DNA of 28,631 nucleotides from NCBI GenBank assembly GCA_003233075.1, contig QIKQ01000111.1, positions 1-28,631 of the forward strand. Direction: 5' to 3'. Under the pieces are notes generated by a model, which was given only the letters and a program-made list of their open reading frames with translations, was not told where the DNA came from and made no database searches. The DNA comes from Gammaproteobacteria bacterium. GTDB taxonomy: Bacteria > Pseudomonadota > Gammaproteobacteria > SZUA-21. Below, in pieces: positions 5,464 through 13,249 of the stretch (position 1 is the first letter of the stretch; the number at the start of each line of letters is the position of its first letter). A program made the translations under genes and the position numbers.

Positions 5464-7305
5464 TTAGATCATTGGCGTAAAGTTATATTCTTTAATATAG
5501 GCTGCGAGTTGATCAAAACCTTCCTGCTCTGCTATTTGCACAGCATTAAAGCCGTCTTGATCTTTCAGGTTTTTCTTTGCGCCATTTTTTAACAGCTCTT
5601 TGGCACCTTTATAATTGCCAGTCTGAGCTGCAACCATTAAGGGCGTGCGATTAGCTCCATCACGAACATTTAAATTTGCCTTATTTTTAACTAGCTTAAT
5701 TAAACTTTTAACCGAATTTTCTGCCGCATAATGCAGGGCTGTGCGTTTGTTTTCATCTTTGGTATTTGGTTTGGCACCATTTTTTATTAATGAATCAATG
5801 TATTCAAAATGCCCCTTACTAGCAGCTTCCATGAGCGGCGTTTCTTTAAAATCAGTTGTGATATTTGGATCAGCACCATTTTTAATTAGGTAGTCATAGA
5901 CATGACGATTGTCCGTTTTAATCGAACAATGCAGTAATGTTTGGCCAAAATAATAGCGTTCGTTAAACGCTTTTTTTAAATTGCGAGTATTAGTCACCAA
6001 AGCTTTAAGCATTTTAACATTACCCTGAATTACCGCCCAGTGTAAGGACGACACAGTCACTTCTGCATCTAGGTCTAATAAAAATTCTACTATTTTAAAG
6101 TCCTTGTTTTGGCTAGCAACGGAGATTGCCGTTTCAAATTCATAATCTTCGTTAATATCTAAGCCAGCGTCGATAAATTCTTTAATCTTAATCTTATCTC
6201 GCGCCCTAACTGCTTTGAGCAAAGCATAAGGACTAAGGTCAGCAATGCCACCTTTTTCTTCTAATATTTGTTCACGCTTATCAGGTGAATGATGTGCCGG
6301 AACCAAGTATACTTTTAATTCCTGCTTAAATTCTTTTAGTTTCTCAGCTGGCAGCTCACCTAGACTTGCATACTTAGGGTCATCAAGTAAGCGCCTGACT
6401 GTTTTCGCAAGTTCTCGACTTAATAAACTTTCTGACTCTCTTGCGACGTCAATACAAAACACACACTCATCTTCATTGCCAATAAAGTAATGAGCCAACA
6501 TCCAGTAGTGTAAATTAGTTGAATCATACTCTAAAGTTTCAGCGTCTTTTTTCCAAGTAGAATATTTCGGAGAAGAAGCAATAATCTCGCCCGGGACTAT
6601 GGTTTTCTGAGCTAATAATGCAATCAACCAATATGCACGTCTGGCCCGTCTTAATACCAAATGCTCTCTCTTTGGACTTACTTCAAAATTAACAGTAATT
6701 TCTTGTTGCTGTTTGCGAAGTTGTTGTATCGCAGCTTTTTCGCTTGGCGTATTAGGTGTATCTAGATTTTCCAAATAGGAACAGGCACCATCCAAAATAA
6801 AACTACTAAACGTGGCGCCTGCGAGCTCACTCATTTTAGCCAGCTGCATGTCCCAACGATAGACGCTGCAATAAGTAGAATCTGCGTCAGCGCTACAGTC
6901 GATGTACAGACCATTACCATCTTGAGAATTACCCGCGAAAAGTAATCCCGACAACATGGCTTGTGCAGTCTCCCAATTATTGTAAGGCACAATTAGTCGC
7001 TCATTATCATCTCGAGAATTTAGAAACTTAACAATAAAGGAATTACTAAGATAATACGGAAGATCTATGATTACTTTTGTTTTGCGCTGCTTAAATTGAA
7101 ATTCTTCAACTGGCCAATGCTTGACACCTAACCAACACTCTAATTCCTTCGGAATAGGCCAGGCAAACACGGACTGGAAACTCTCCGCAAATTTCGGCTT
7201 ACGTAAAGGTAATTGTCCCTTGACTAGTTTGATAATCGATTTGATTCTTTCTACTTCAAAATCGATTCCAGACAATCCGGCGCTGTTGGTAAAATTCACT
7301 ATCAT
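5464..7305 (-). CDS. Ankyrin-repeat protein with SUKH-like N-terminal half
   Basis: This is 613 aa. Residues ~360-605 form about eight ankyrin repeats; clear ones include TPLMEAASKGHFEYIDSLIK, TALHYAAENSVKSLIKLVK and TPLMVAAQTGNYKGAKELLK. Residues ~1-180 lack repeats. The segments IPKELECWLGVKH and YCSVYRWDMQLAKMS recall SMI1/KNR4 (SUKH) proteins, but this is a tentative reading. The middle (~200-350) is charged and alpha-helical. No signal peptide is seen, so it is likely cytoplasmic. The ribosome binding site is weak. An ankyrin gene remnant lies upstream at 7804-7920. Ankyrin domains bind proteins; SUKH members often act as immunity proteins, but no toxin gene is adjacent. Confidence 0.8.
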   Translation of the reverse strand: MIVNFTNSAGLSGIDFEVERIKSIIKLVKGQLPLRKPKFAESFQSVFAWPIPKELECWLGVKHWPVEEFQFKQRKTKVIIDLPYYLSNSFIVKFLNSRDDNERLIVPYNNWETAQAMLSGLLFAGNSQDGNGLYIDCSADADSTYCSVYRWDMQLAKMSELAGATFSSFILDGACSYLENLDTPNTPSEKAAIQQLRKQQQEITVNFEVSPKREHLVLRRARRAYWLIALLAQKTIVPGEIIASSPKYSTWKKDAETLEYDSTNLHYWMLAHYFIGNEDECVFCIDVARESESLLSRELAKTVRRLLDDPKYASLGELPAEKLKEFKQELKVYLVPAHHSPDKREQILEEKGGIADLSPYALLKAVRARDKIKIKEFIDAGLDINEDYEFETAISVASQNKDFKIVEFLLDLDAEVTVSSLHWAVIQGNVKMLKALVTNTRNLKKAFNERYYFGQTLLHCSIKTDNRHVYDYLIKNGADPNITTDFKETPLMEAASKGHFEYIDSLIKNGAKPNTKDENKRTALHYAAENSVKSLIKLVKNKANLNVRDGANRTPLMVAAQTGNYKGAKELLKNGAKKNLKDQDGFNAVQIAEQEGFDQLAAYIKEYNFTPMI

Positions 7306-7516
7306 TGTTAATTTCGTTTGGCGTAAATCTTGATTGAATCCCTGTCGTCTATTGTAAACGATCAGACCAAATTAAGCTGCGAGAGTTGTATTAGTTTGCC
7401 TTATGAGGATATTAGTTCAGAGTGTTAAGCTAGACATTAACATTAGATATATCAATAAGTTAAAAAATTTTTAGACCTAATAACCACTAATAAGTTATCT
7501 AATTAGAGATCTATGC

Positions 7517-7753
7517 TTACTTTTGTTTGATAAAATAAACCGTCCAGGCAATTAATACCAAAACAAACCAGAGAAAACTGATTGTCAGCATAGTCTGCGC
7601 TTCATGAAGAAACGGAAAACTATTGAGTTGCTGCTTCGTATTATAAATAATGGGTGAAACTTCGTTTTTTAAAAAAGCGGTAGTAAAATACAACGCTAAA
7701 AAAAGAATAAAAATCCAACCAGTGGATAATAGCAAGGCTAAACTTTTTTTCAT
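7517..7753 (-). CDS. Small two-helix membrane protein
   Basis: This is 78 aa from the ATG at 7753, which follows GGAG by nine bases. The longer frame to 7768 would begin at a TTG that overlaps the ribosome binding site. Two hydrophobic segments (about 9-26 and 54-73) flank a ~25-residue loop. The N-terminus is MKKSLALLL and the C-terminus is basic, consistent with a hairpin membrane protein with both ends in the cytoplasm. I recognise no family. It lies between two ankyrin-related sequences on the same strand. Confidence 0.65.
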   Translation of the reverse strand: MKKSLALLLSTGWIFILFLALYFTTAFLKNEVSPIIYNTKQQLNSFPFLHEAQTMLTISFLWFVLVLIAWTVYFIKQK

Positions 7754-7803
7754 TATTTTTTTCTCCAACTGAAATTAGTGTTTTTCATACATTAAGTATC
7801 GCC

Positions 7804-7920
7804 TTAAGCTTTACTCGATTTTATCTTCGCTCCATGCTTCATAAGCAATATCGCGATGTCCCTATGACCATTTGATTGTGCAATTCTCAACGGTGTATCG
7901 CCGTATTCACTTTCGATCCA
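7804..7920 (-). pseudogene. Ankyrin-repeat gene remnant (C-terminal fragment)
   Basis: Translating the minus strand gives one full ankyrin repeat, EYGDTPLRIAQSNGHRDIAI followed by LLMKHGAKIKSSKA and a stop. The frame continues upstream only about 30 bases before a stop, with no start codon or ribosome binding site. The consensus GDTPLRIA...GH.DIA.LLM..GA is unambiguous. It looks like the tail of a lost relative of the ankyrin gene at 5464-7305, probably left by deletion. Confidence 0.75.
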
Positions 7921-8077
7921 CCGCTGACGAAACTGATGGCCGCTTTATAGTAACGTGCTAGTGAAAACTTGACTCTGGAGCTGGCTGCCTAATGGCAACT
8001 ATGCAATTGTAAAAACATCACTAAATCGTATGCATGGCACCTACCCCTATCTAGGTACCATCCTTTAAATAACAACT

Positions 8078-8821
8078 TTAACGTAGGATTTTCAAATTAG
8101 GCAGAGCTTTAGCTAGTTTTGCAATTCCTTGCTTGGTCACCTGGGTTTTCATTATTTGAAGCATTCGCAAATTTTTAAGTTGGCTTAGTTCCTTAAGTCC
8201 TGCATTTGTTACCTTAGTATTATAGAGATACAGAGTATTAATGCCTTTAAGCTTAGTTAAGGATTTGATTCCTGTATCCGTTACTGCTGTACTACCGAAG
8301 TAAAGTTTTCGCAACTGATGAATTTTGGCAAGATTCTTTAGACCATCGTCTGTCACTTTAGATGCGCCGAGGTCAAGGCTGCGCAAACTCGCTATTACTT
8401 TTAAATTCATCAATCCTTCATCAGTTACATTTGTATGACTAAGATCGAGAGATTTCAAATTATTAAATTTGGCTAACTCCTTTAATCCTTTGTTGTCTAT
8501 CTGTGTGTTCCCCATGCCAATAGCAAAAGGTACTGATGGCGCGGGTAGATTGCTAAGTAGACCAGGCTTGAACTTGCGTAAGACAAAGGCGGGAAGTGCG
8601 TCTATGCCGTTTGGTTTTGTCTTTAAATAATACCATCCTCCACGTGGACCTTGTGCAAGCCAACCCACTAGAGCTCCTGCTTTTTGCCATGCAGTAATTA
8701 TTTTACTGTTAAATGCTTTACCTGCGTCGCCAGTTAAAGTTATCTGCTTAGCATTTACATTGCCTGCAATTAATAAGATAAAAAAGGTTAGAAATAATAA
8801 AAATCGCTTCTTGCTTATCAT
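8078..8821 (-). CDS. Secreted leucine-rich-repeat protein
   Basis: This is 247 aa, starting at an ATG with GGAG eight bases upstream. A signal peptide is clear (KKRFLLFLTFFILLIAGNVNA, cut after about residue 24). Residues ~30-95 are a non-repeat cap with WYYLKTKPNG. From ~105 to the end there are about six LRRs of 24 residues with the pattern L..LDLS.T.VTDEGL..L, as in LKSLDLSHTNVTDEGLMNL and LNTLYLYNTKVTNAGL-like units. It is probably periplasmic or surface-exposed and protein-binding; its ligand is unknown. It is monocistronic. Confidence 0.82.
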   Translation of the reverse strand: MISKKRFLLFLTFFILLIAGNVNAKQITLTGDAGKAFNSKIITAWQKAGALVGWLAQGPRGGWYYLKTKPNGIDALPAFVLRKFKPGLLSNLPAPSVPFAIGMGNTQIDNKGLKELAKFNNLKSLDLSHTNVTDEGLMNLKVIASLRSLDLGASKVTDDGLKNLAKIHQLRKLYFGSTAVTDTGIKSLTKLKGINTLYLYNTKVTNAGLKELSQLKNLRMLQIMKTQVTKQGIAKLAKALPNLKILR

Positions 8822-9444
8822 GGTATGTCTCCACCAGAGTTAACAGTCGGCATAATATTACGCTGTTTGTAAATATAGATTTACTCAAATCGTCGCAATA
8901 TACCGAATTATTGTTATATGTATGTTTCTACTTTGCCTGGATAAACAGTATTTTTCAAGTAACTTATGGAGTCAGAACTGGAAAAAGTGCTATTTTTATA
9001 GTCTATCTCGCGTTATGAAAGGTATATTAGCCTTTAAAATGTCCTTTGTTTGATAGTAATTACACACTTCGAAGAAGATAAAATTAAACCGAAAATTACC
9101 AAAGAACGCAGTAAATTATAACTCTCGTTCCGTTTGGCTTAAACAGAAAGGGTATGATGAGCCATTCCTAATTTTATATACCGTAAAGTCATCTTCTAAT
9201 TCAGACTAAATCTTATCTTGCATTTAGGCAAATCGCCCTCAAACCATAGTCACTGCTATGCTTTTTCGAACGACCAGCAAACTGCTGCTTCAGATTTCGC
9301 CCGAATCCGAATCATTTATGAAATAAGAGGGCAAGTACTGCTGTCTAGCCTATTATTGTAAGTAACAGGCTAGTTAAATGTTTATGTTTCATCTCTATGA
9401 ATCAAGGGCAATAAAAGCTAAGGAAATTAAAATTATCCATTAAG
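8822..9444. other. 623-bp intergenic region with hairpins, no gene
   Basis: No coding frame is supported. Around 9190-9320 there is a repeat-like block with the hairpin CATAG-TCACTG-CTATG. CTAGCCT (9345-9351) pairs with AGGCTAG (9367-9373). The stretch 8981-9035 resembles 26343-26395 (ACTATTTT...TTATGAAA...TAG), hinting at another small dispersed repeat. Confidence 0.45.
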
Positions 9445-9921
9445 CTAGGATTTTGCCTCATTGAACATGTATCGAGATATCTTCCAGGTACCGTTAATGC
9501 GTTTTAAAATAAATATTTCTCGGCTATTGTTACTGATGGTTACTTGCTTTTTTAGCAATTTAATTTTTCCATCGGAAATAGTTCGAACAAATGCCATATC
9601 ACCACGCCATTCGATTTCGCTTATGTGAAAGTTAACCTTAAACTTTAATGCGCCAAACACGTTCTCGTATGCTTTTTTCACTTGTGTGCGCCCTTCGGCA
9701 GTAGGCTTACCTGACGGCATAAAAATTCCCTTTTTGGAATATAGCTTTGTAATGGTAGAAACATCCGCGCCGTTGAGTGCTTTTTGATAGCTTTTAATCA
9801 AGGCAGTAATATCGATTTTGCATAATTTACTTTTGTCTTTCGCATATATCTGTCCGCTAAATAAAACGATTAATAGGCTGAGTGGCAGAGTGAATGATAA
9901 ATTGTACGAATTGATTTTCAT
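9445..9921 (-). CDS. Secreted SnoaL/NTF2-like protein
   Basis: This is 158 aa with a good ribosome binding site (AAGGAG, then eight bases to ATG) and a signal peptide (LPLSLLIVLFSGQIYA, cut near residue 28). Residues ~38-155 have the NTF2-like cone-fold pattern: ALIKSYQKALNGADVSTITK, LYSKKGIFMPSG, RTQVKKAYENVF, and a C-terminal REIFILKRINGTWKISRYMF. This is the DUF4440/SnoaL-like type, which binds small ligands or acts as an isomerase or hydrolase; activity cannot be deduced. It is divergent from a LysR regulator 101 bp away, so it is the likely target of that regulator. Confidence 0.8.
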   Translation of the reverse strand: MKINSYNLSFTLPLSLLIVLFSGQIYAKDKSKLCKIDITALIKSYQKALNGADVSTITKLYSKKGIFMPSGKPTAEGRTQVKKAYENVFGALKFKVNFHISEIEWRGDMAFVRTISDGKIKLLKKQVTISNNSREIFILKRINGTWKISRYMFNEAKS

Positions 9922-9961
9922 AATAGATCTCCTTTGTATGATTTGCTAAATTCTACTATAT

Positions 9962-10015
9962 TTCCTATTATGGGATTAGCTATGAATATTAGAAATGATT
10001 ATTCCATATATGGAA
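9962..10015. promoter_or_regulatory. Candidate LysR operator sites
   Basis: The palindrome TTCCATATATGGAA (10002-10015) is perfect and lies 7 bp before the lysR start codon. A related sequence TTCCTATTATGGGAT (9962-9976) lies 26 bp away toward the divergent gene. Two similar dyads in the shared promoter are typical of LysR autoregulation with divergent activation. Confidence 0.55.
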
Positions 10016-10022
10016 ATAAGAT

Positions 10023-10931
10023 ATGAATCCAGATTTAAACGCAATGGCATTATTTGTCCGAGTAGTTCAATTTAAAAGCTTCTCGGAAGCTTCAAAACGG
10101 CTTGGCGTTCCAATATCAACCGTTAGCAGGAAAGTAAGCGAGTTAGAAAAATTCCTCGGCATCAGGTTGCTTGAACGATCAACTCGTAAGCTACGACTGA
10201 CTGAACTTGGCGAAGAATATTATTTATATTGCGCACGTGGACTTGAGGAATTTGATAAAGGTGCACTTGTCATTAATGATCGACAAGCAGAGATATCCGG
10301 AACTTTACGCCTTTCAATACCGCCCAGCCTCTCGGAAACATTGATTGCCCCAGTGCTTTGCGACTATCAAAATTTATACCCTAATATTATTATAAAAACA
10401 TTGGTAACTGAACGTTATGTCGATTTAATTGAAGATGGAGTGGATATTGCGTTAAGAGTAGGAAAGCTGAATGATAGTAGTATGATTGCCAAACCCATGC
10501 TGGTCTATCGACATTTACTTGTAGCGACGCCGGAATATTTAAAGTCACACAATCACTTAGTCCATCCAAATGATCTCAAGCAGCATCGATTAATCACCTT
10601 TGGTGGCTGGCATGAACAAGTGATGTGTACTTTAAATAATAAGTCTTGTAGCGTTAATATTGCGATTAATAGTTCGTTGTCGATAAATGAAATGTCCGGC
10701 GTCTTGTATGCGGCAGAGATTGGTCACGGCATTGCCGATCTTCCTGCTCCACTTTGTAATAAAGCTATTAAAAAGGGTAAGTTAATCGAGGTACTGCCTG
10801 ATTGGCAATTTGCACCAACCACTTTGTGGGCTGTTTGTCCGAGCAAACGACACACACTCAGAATGATTAGCTTGTTTATGGAATTTTGCCGTGAAAAATT
10901 TCGCAAACAAAATGTATACACGGGAATTTAG
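10023..10931 (+). CDS. LysR-family transcriptional regulator
   Basis: This is 302 aa, the usual family length. The N-terminal winged HTH (2-62) is textbook: MALFVRVVQFKSFSEASKRL, PISTVSRKVSELEKFLGIRL, LERSTRKLRLTELGEEY. Residues 90-295 are the periplasmic-binding-like effector domain (GTLRLSIPPSLSE, DIALRVGKL, GHGIADLPAPL). The CrgA/YafC-like subgroup is suggested by RLLERSTRKLRLTELG. It probably controls the divergent secreted NTF2-like gene through the dyads at 9962-10015. The effector is unknown. Confidence 0.92.
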   Translation: MNPDLNAMALFVRVVQFKSFSEASKRLGVPISTVSRKVSELEKFLGIRLLERSTRKLRLTELGEEYYLYCARGLEEFDKGALVINDRQAEISGTLRLSIPPSLSETLIAPVLCDYQNLYPNIIIKTLVTERYVDLIEDGVDIALRVGKLNDSSMIAKPMLVYRHLLVATPEYLKSHNHLVHPNDLKQHRLITFGGWHEQVMCTLNNKSCSVNIAINSSLSINEMSGVLYAAEIGHGIADLPAPLCNKAIKKGKLIEVLPDWQFAPTTLWAVCPSKRHTLRMISLFMEFCREKFRKQNVYTGI

Positions 10932-10990
10932 AGTAACGATAAAATTCTTTCTTTCGACCATTGACAAGAGTTCGTTAATGGGCGGGATAA

Positions 10991-11190
10991 ACAATTGAAT
11001 TTTGGAGATTGCCACAAAGTGTTCTACGAACACTTTTCGCAACGACGCAAGGTTGGAAGATCGCTGCTCTACAATTGAATTCAGGAGATCACTTTTTGCC
11101 CACGACGGGCTTATGTCGCGGAGGCCACGATGGCCGAGAGCGACCACAAGCTATGCTTGCTCTGGACGCTAAGGCGGATTGCCACTTGAG
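10991..11190. repeat. Mosaic of palindromic dispersed repeats
   Basis: The gap 10932-11249 holds no gene. It contains ACAATTGAATT twice (10991 and about 11070), each followed by GGAGAT. The GGAGATTGCCAC...CGCAACGACG unit is the same class as at 5222-5328. Two hairpins are present: AAAGTGTTC-TAC-GAACACTTT (11015-11035), and GTCGC...GGCCA-CGA-TGGCC...GCGAC (11115-11144). The 121-codon minus frame across it is a translation of repeat sequence. Confidence 0.65.
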
Positions 11191-11249
11191 CTTACAAAAA
11201 ATAATACTAAGTCTTAAACGCGCTTACTGAAGTGTAGCACCTCGTGCTC

Positions 11250-11723
11250 TTACTTCTTCGCTGCATAATTATCACGAAAATCTCGGATCATTGATTCTAA
11301 ATAATCGGGATCAGGGATAAGCGCGGGATCACCATGCACATGTACGTGACGCAATACGCCTTTTTGCTCTTTTGACGTCATTGGAGTGACGACACTTTCA
11401 TCGACTTGAATTAATTGTGGTTTGCCTTGCACCAGGATACCAAAAAAAGGCAAGTCATTTTTACCACCGAGTGAATTTACTATTATAATCCATTTAACAC
11501 CACTAGTAGAAGGCTTGGATTGTCCAATAACAGATTCATACGCGAGCAAGGGTACTTTAATTTCTCGCCAATGAATAAAACCGAGTAACCATTCAGGTGC
11601 CCCTTTTAGCGGCTCAGGTTGCTTGTATTGAATCACTTCGGCAACATTTGCATTAGGTAATAACAAGCTGCCACTTTCAATTGGAATTTTTAAACTATGA
11701 ACGCGTATTGAGTAATTTAACAT
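11250..11723 (-). CDS. chpC: ChpC, CheW-like adaptor of the Pil-Chp system
   Basis: This is 157 aa from the ATG at 11723, one base after the chpB stop codon, so translation is probably coupled. A TTG-initiated longer frame to 11753 would overlap chpB and is not preferred. The protein is a single CheW-type domain: SLLLPNANVAEVIQ, WLLGFIHWREIKVPLLAYE and PFFGILVQGKPQLIQV. In P. aeruginosa ChpC is the second CheW-like coupling protein besides PilI, linking receptors to ChpA. It is the last gene of the operon; the repeat mosaic follows. Confidence 0.88.
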   Translation of the reverse strand: MLNYSIRVHSLKIPIESGSLLLPNANVAEVIQYKQPEPLKGAPEWLLGFIHWREIKVPLLAYESVIGQSKPSTSGVKWIIIVNSLGGKNDLPFFGILVQGKPQLIQVDESVVTPMTSKEQKGVLRHVHVHGDPALIPDPDYLESMIRDFRDNYAAKK

Positions 11724-11724
11724 A

Positions 11725-13101
11725 TTAGCTAATCTTATGTATGAAGCCAACAAGGCGTCGTGCTAACTGAGTAGGTGAACCACTAAAGTCAACACATCCT
11801 GTTCGACGCGCGCAATCGGCCATTGCACTGATTACACAAGAATCCGAATCTTGTGCCCAAACTTCTCCACCTTCGCGCTTTATGGCTTTAACGCCATGCG
11901 CACCATCATTTCCCATACCACTAAATATAATAGCTCCCGCCTTTTCACCATAGGCACTCGCCACCTCGGTGATAACGCCGTCTATCGAAGGGTTATAGGT
12001 TGTTTTTTTAACTTGCGGTTTTAATATAATATGTCCTTTATGATCGAATACGACACGTTGATTCACCGGCGATATAACCACTTGATTATTCCTAAGTAGC
12101 CTACCACTGTGAGGCGCATTGACACTGAGCTTACACTTACGATCTAATTGCTCAGCAAGTAAAGACACAAAGCCTTCACCTATGTGTTGCGCAATAACAA
12201 AAGCCATAGGTAAATTGCTTGGCAAGGCCATCAAAAATTCTTCCACTGCTTGCGGTCCACCAATGGAGGCACCTAGTACCCAGACTCTTTCTGCCGCTCC
12301 TTTCATCTGGGCTTGGCCTTGCTTATTATCAACAGGCTCTTGATGCTTCTTTATTTTATTCAGTAACTTTTTTGCACCGTTGGATTTGTCTGCATTTACC
12401 GTTGGCACGGGATGACTTTCTGGTTGAGGCACAACTACAATACTATCAGCCTCATTCATTTTTTGCCTGTTTTCTGCAATCTTTCGCTCGTACTTACTAA
12501 TATCAATTTCGTCATCAATAACAACTGTTTGCTCATCTAGATCATAAGAGGGTCGATACTGAATGTTGTAGTCTACGCCTTGCTCTTTTTGCTTGCCATT
12601 TAAACTCTGAACGATAGCCGCTATAGGCTTATTAGATTCAGCCAACTCTTTTTCTTGCTTGCTCACTTCCACACTTGATTCTACATCAGCATCCATATTG
12701 CTGTTATCCTTTTGGCTTATTTGTTCTACTACTCGACCCTTCGAGTCAGCGCCGACTATTTCTTCCAATTTTTTCGCTAAGCGACGACCCCATGCCAGAC
12801 CGCCAGTGGCATGTTGATTTTTAGTTCCTGCGCTATCATTAAATAAAACCGGCATATCGGTTTTTTCCATAATTTGATCAAGCACATCGACACAATGTTC
12901 GTCTGATTCATCTAAATCAACCAGTAAAACATCAGCTATTTTTTTTTCACTTGGTTCCGACAGGGATTTGATAAAAACGGAATCAGGCACAACTCGCAAA
13001 TCATTCGTTTCAAGAATGCTTTTTAAATTTAATCGTTCTCGAGAAGACTTCGCTATTATCACTACGCGTAAGGACTCATTGATTTGATCCGGTATTGCCA
13101 T
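11725..13101 (-). CDS. chpB: ChpB, receptor methylesterase
   Basis: This is 458 aa from the ATG at 13101 (AAGGG four bases upstream). The frame stays open to 13179, but those 26 codons are a degenerate copy of the end of chpA, so I place the start after them. Residues ~10-115 look like a receiver domain without the usual acidic pocket (LRVVIIAKSS, ADVLLVDLDES). Residues ~120-270 are a charged linker. Residues ~273-458 are the CheB esterase with catalytic Ser279 (VLGASIGGPQ), His306 (AQHIGEGF) and Asp399 (SGMGNDGAHG). It removes methyl groups from PilJ in opposition to PilK. Its position between chpA and chpC is the canonical one. Confidence 0.9.
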   Translation of the reverse strand: MAIPDQINESLRVVIIAKSSRERLNLKSILETNDLRVVPDSVFIKSLSEPSEKKIADVLLVDLDESDEHCVDVLDQIMEKTDMPVLFNDSAGTKNQHATGGLAWGRRLAKKLEEIVGADSKGRVVEQISQKDNSNMDADVESSVEVSKQEKELAESNKPIAAIVQSLNGKQKEQGVDYNIQYRPSYDLDEQTVVIDDEIDISKYERKIAENRQKMNEADSIVVVPQPESHPVPTVNADKSNGAKKLLNKIKKHQEPVDNKQGQAQMKGAAERVWVLGASIGGPQAVEEFLMALPSNLPMAFVIAQHIGEGFVSLLAEQLDRKCKLSVNAPHSGRLLRNNQVVISPVNQRVVFDHKGHIILKPQVKKTTYNPSIDGVITEVASAYGEKAGAIIFSGMGNDGAHGVKAIKREGGEVWAQDSDSCVISAMADCARRTGCVDFSGSPTQLARRLVGFIHKIS

Positions 13102-13107
13102 GATGCC

Positions 13108-13182
13108 CTTCATTAACTCCTTTACGTGATTAAGTATAATAAGCTCCTCTTGACACGACTTACCTATATATTCATTCACTGC
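13108..13182 (-). repeat. Degenerate duplicate of the chpA 3' end
   Basis: This ~75-bp stretch aligns with 13262-13330 inside chpA at roughly 75% identity with a 3-base insertion. Its translation YIGKSCQEELIILNHVKELM parallels the ChpA C-terminus YLGKPYQELDLLNHIKELM. It lies in frame upstream of chpB without an intervening stop. It is seen directly in sequence and was probably left by a local tandem duplication that has since decayed. Confidence 0.85.
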
Positions 13183-13202
13183 AAATCCTATAATCTCATT
13201 TA

Positions 13203-13226
13203 CCCTGCGTGCTACGCTTGCAAGGG
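13203..13226 (-). other. chpA-chpB intercistronic hairpin
   Basis: On the plus strand CCCTGCGTGCTACGCTTGCA is followed by AGGG. CCC/GGG, TGC/GCA and GC/GC can pair around a TAC loop with a bulge. There is no T run, so it is more likely an RNA-stability element than a terminator. Confidence 0.35.
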
Positions 13227-13249
13227 TTTCTCAATTCGATCTGCATCTA

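Noticed and set aside
10782..11147. 121-codon minus-strand frame downstream of lysR
   Set aside because: It runs through the palindromic repeat mosaic and antisense to the lysR 3' end; its translation (VALGHRGLRDISPSW type) is typical of translated intergenic repeats.
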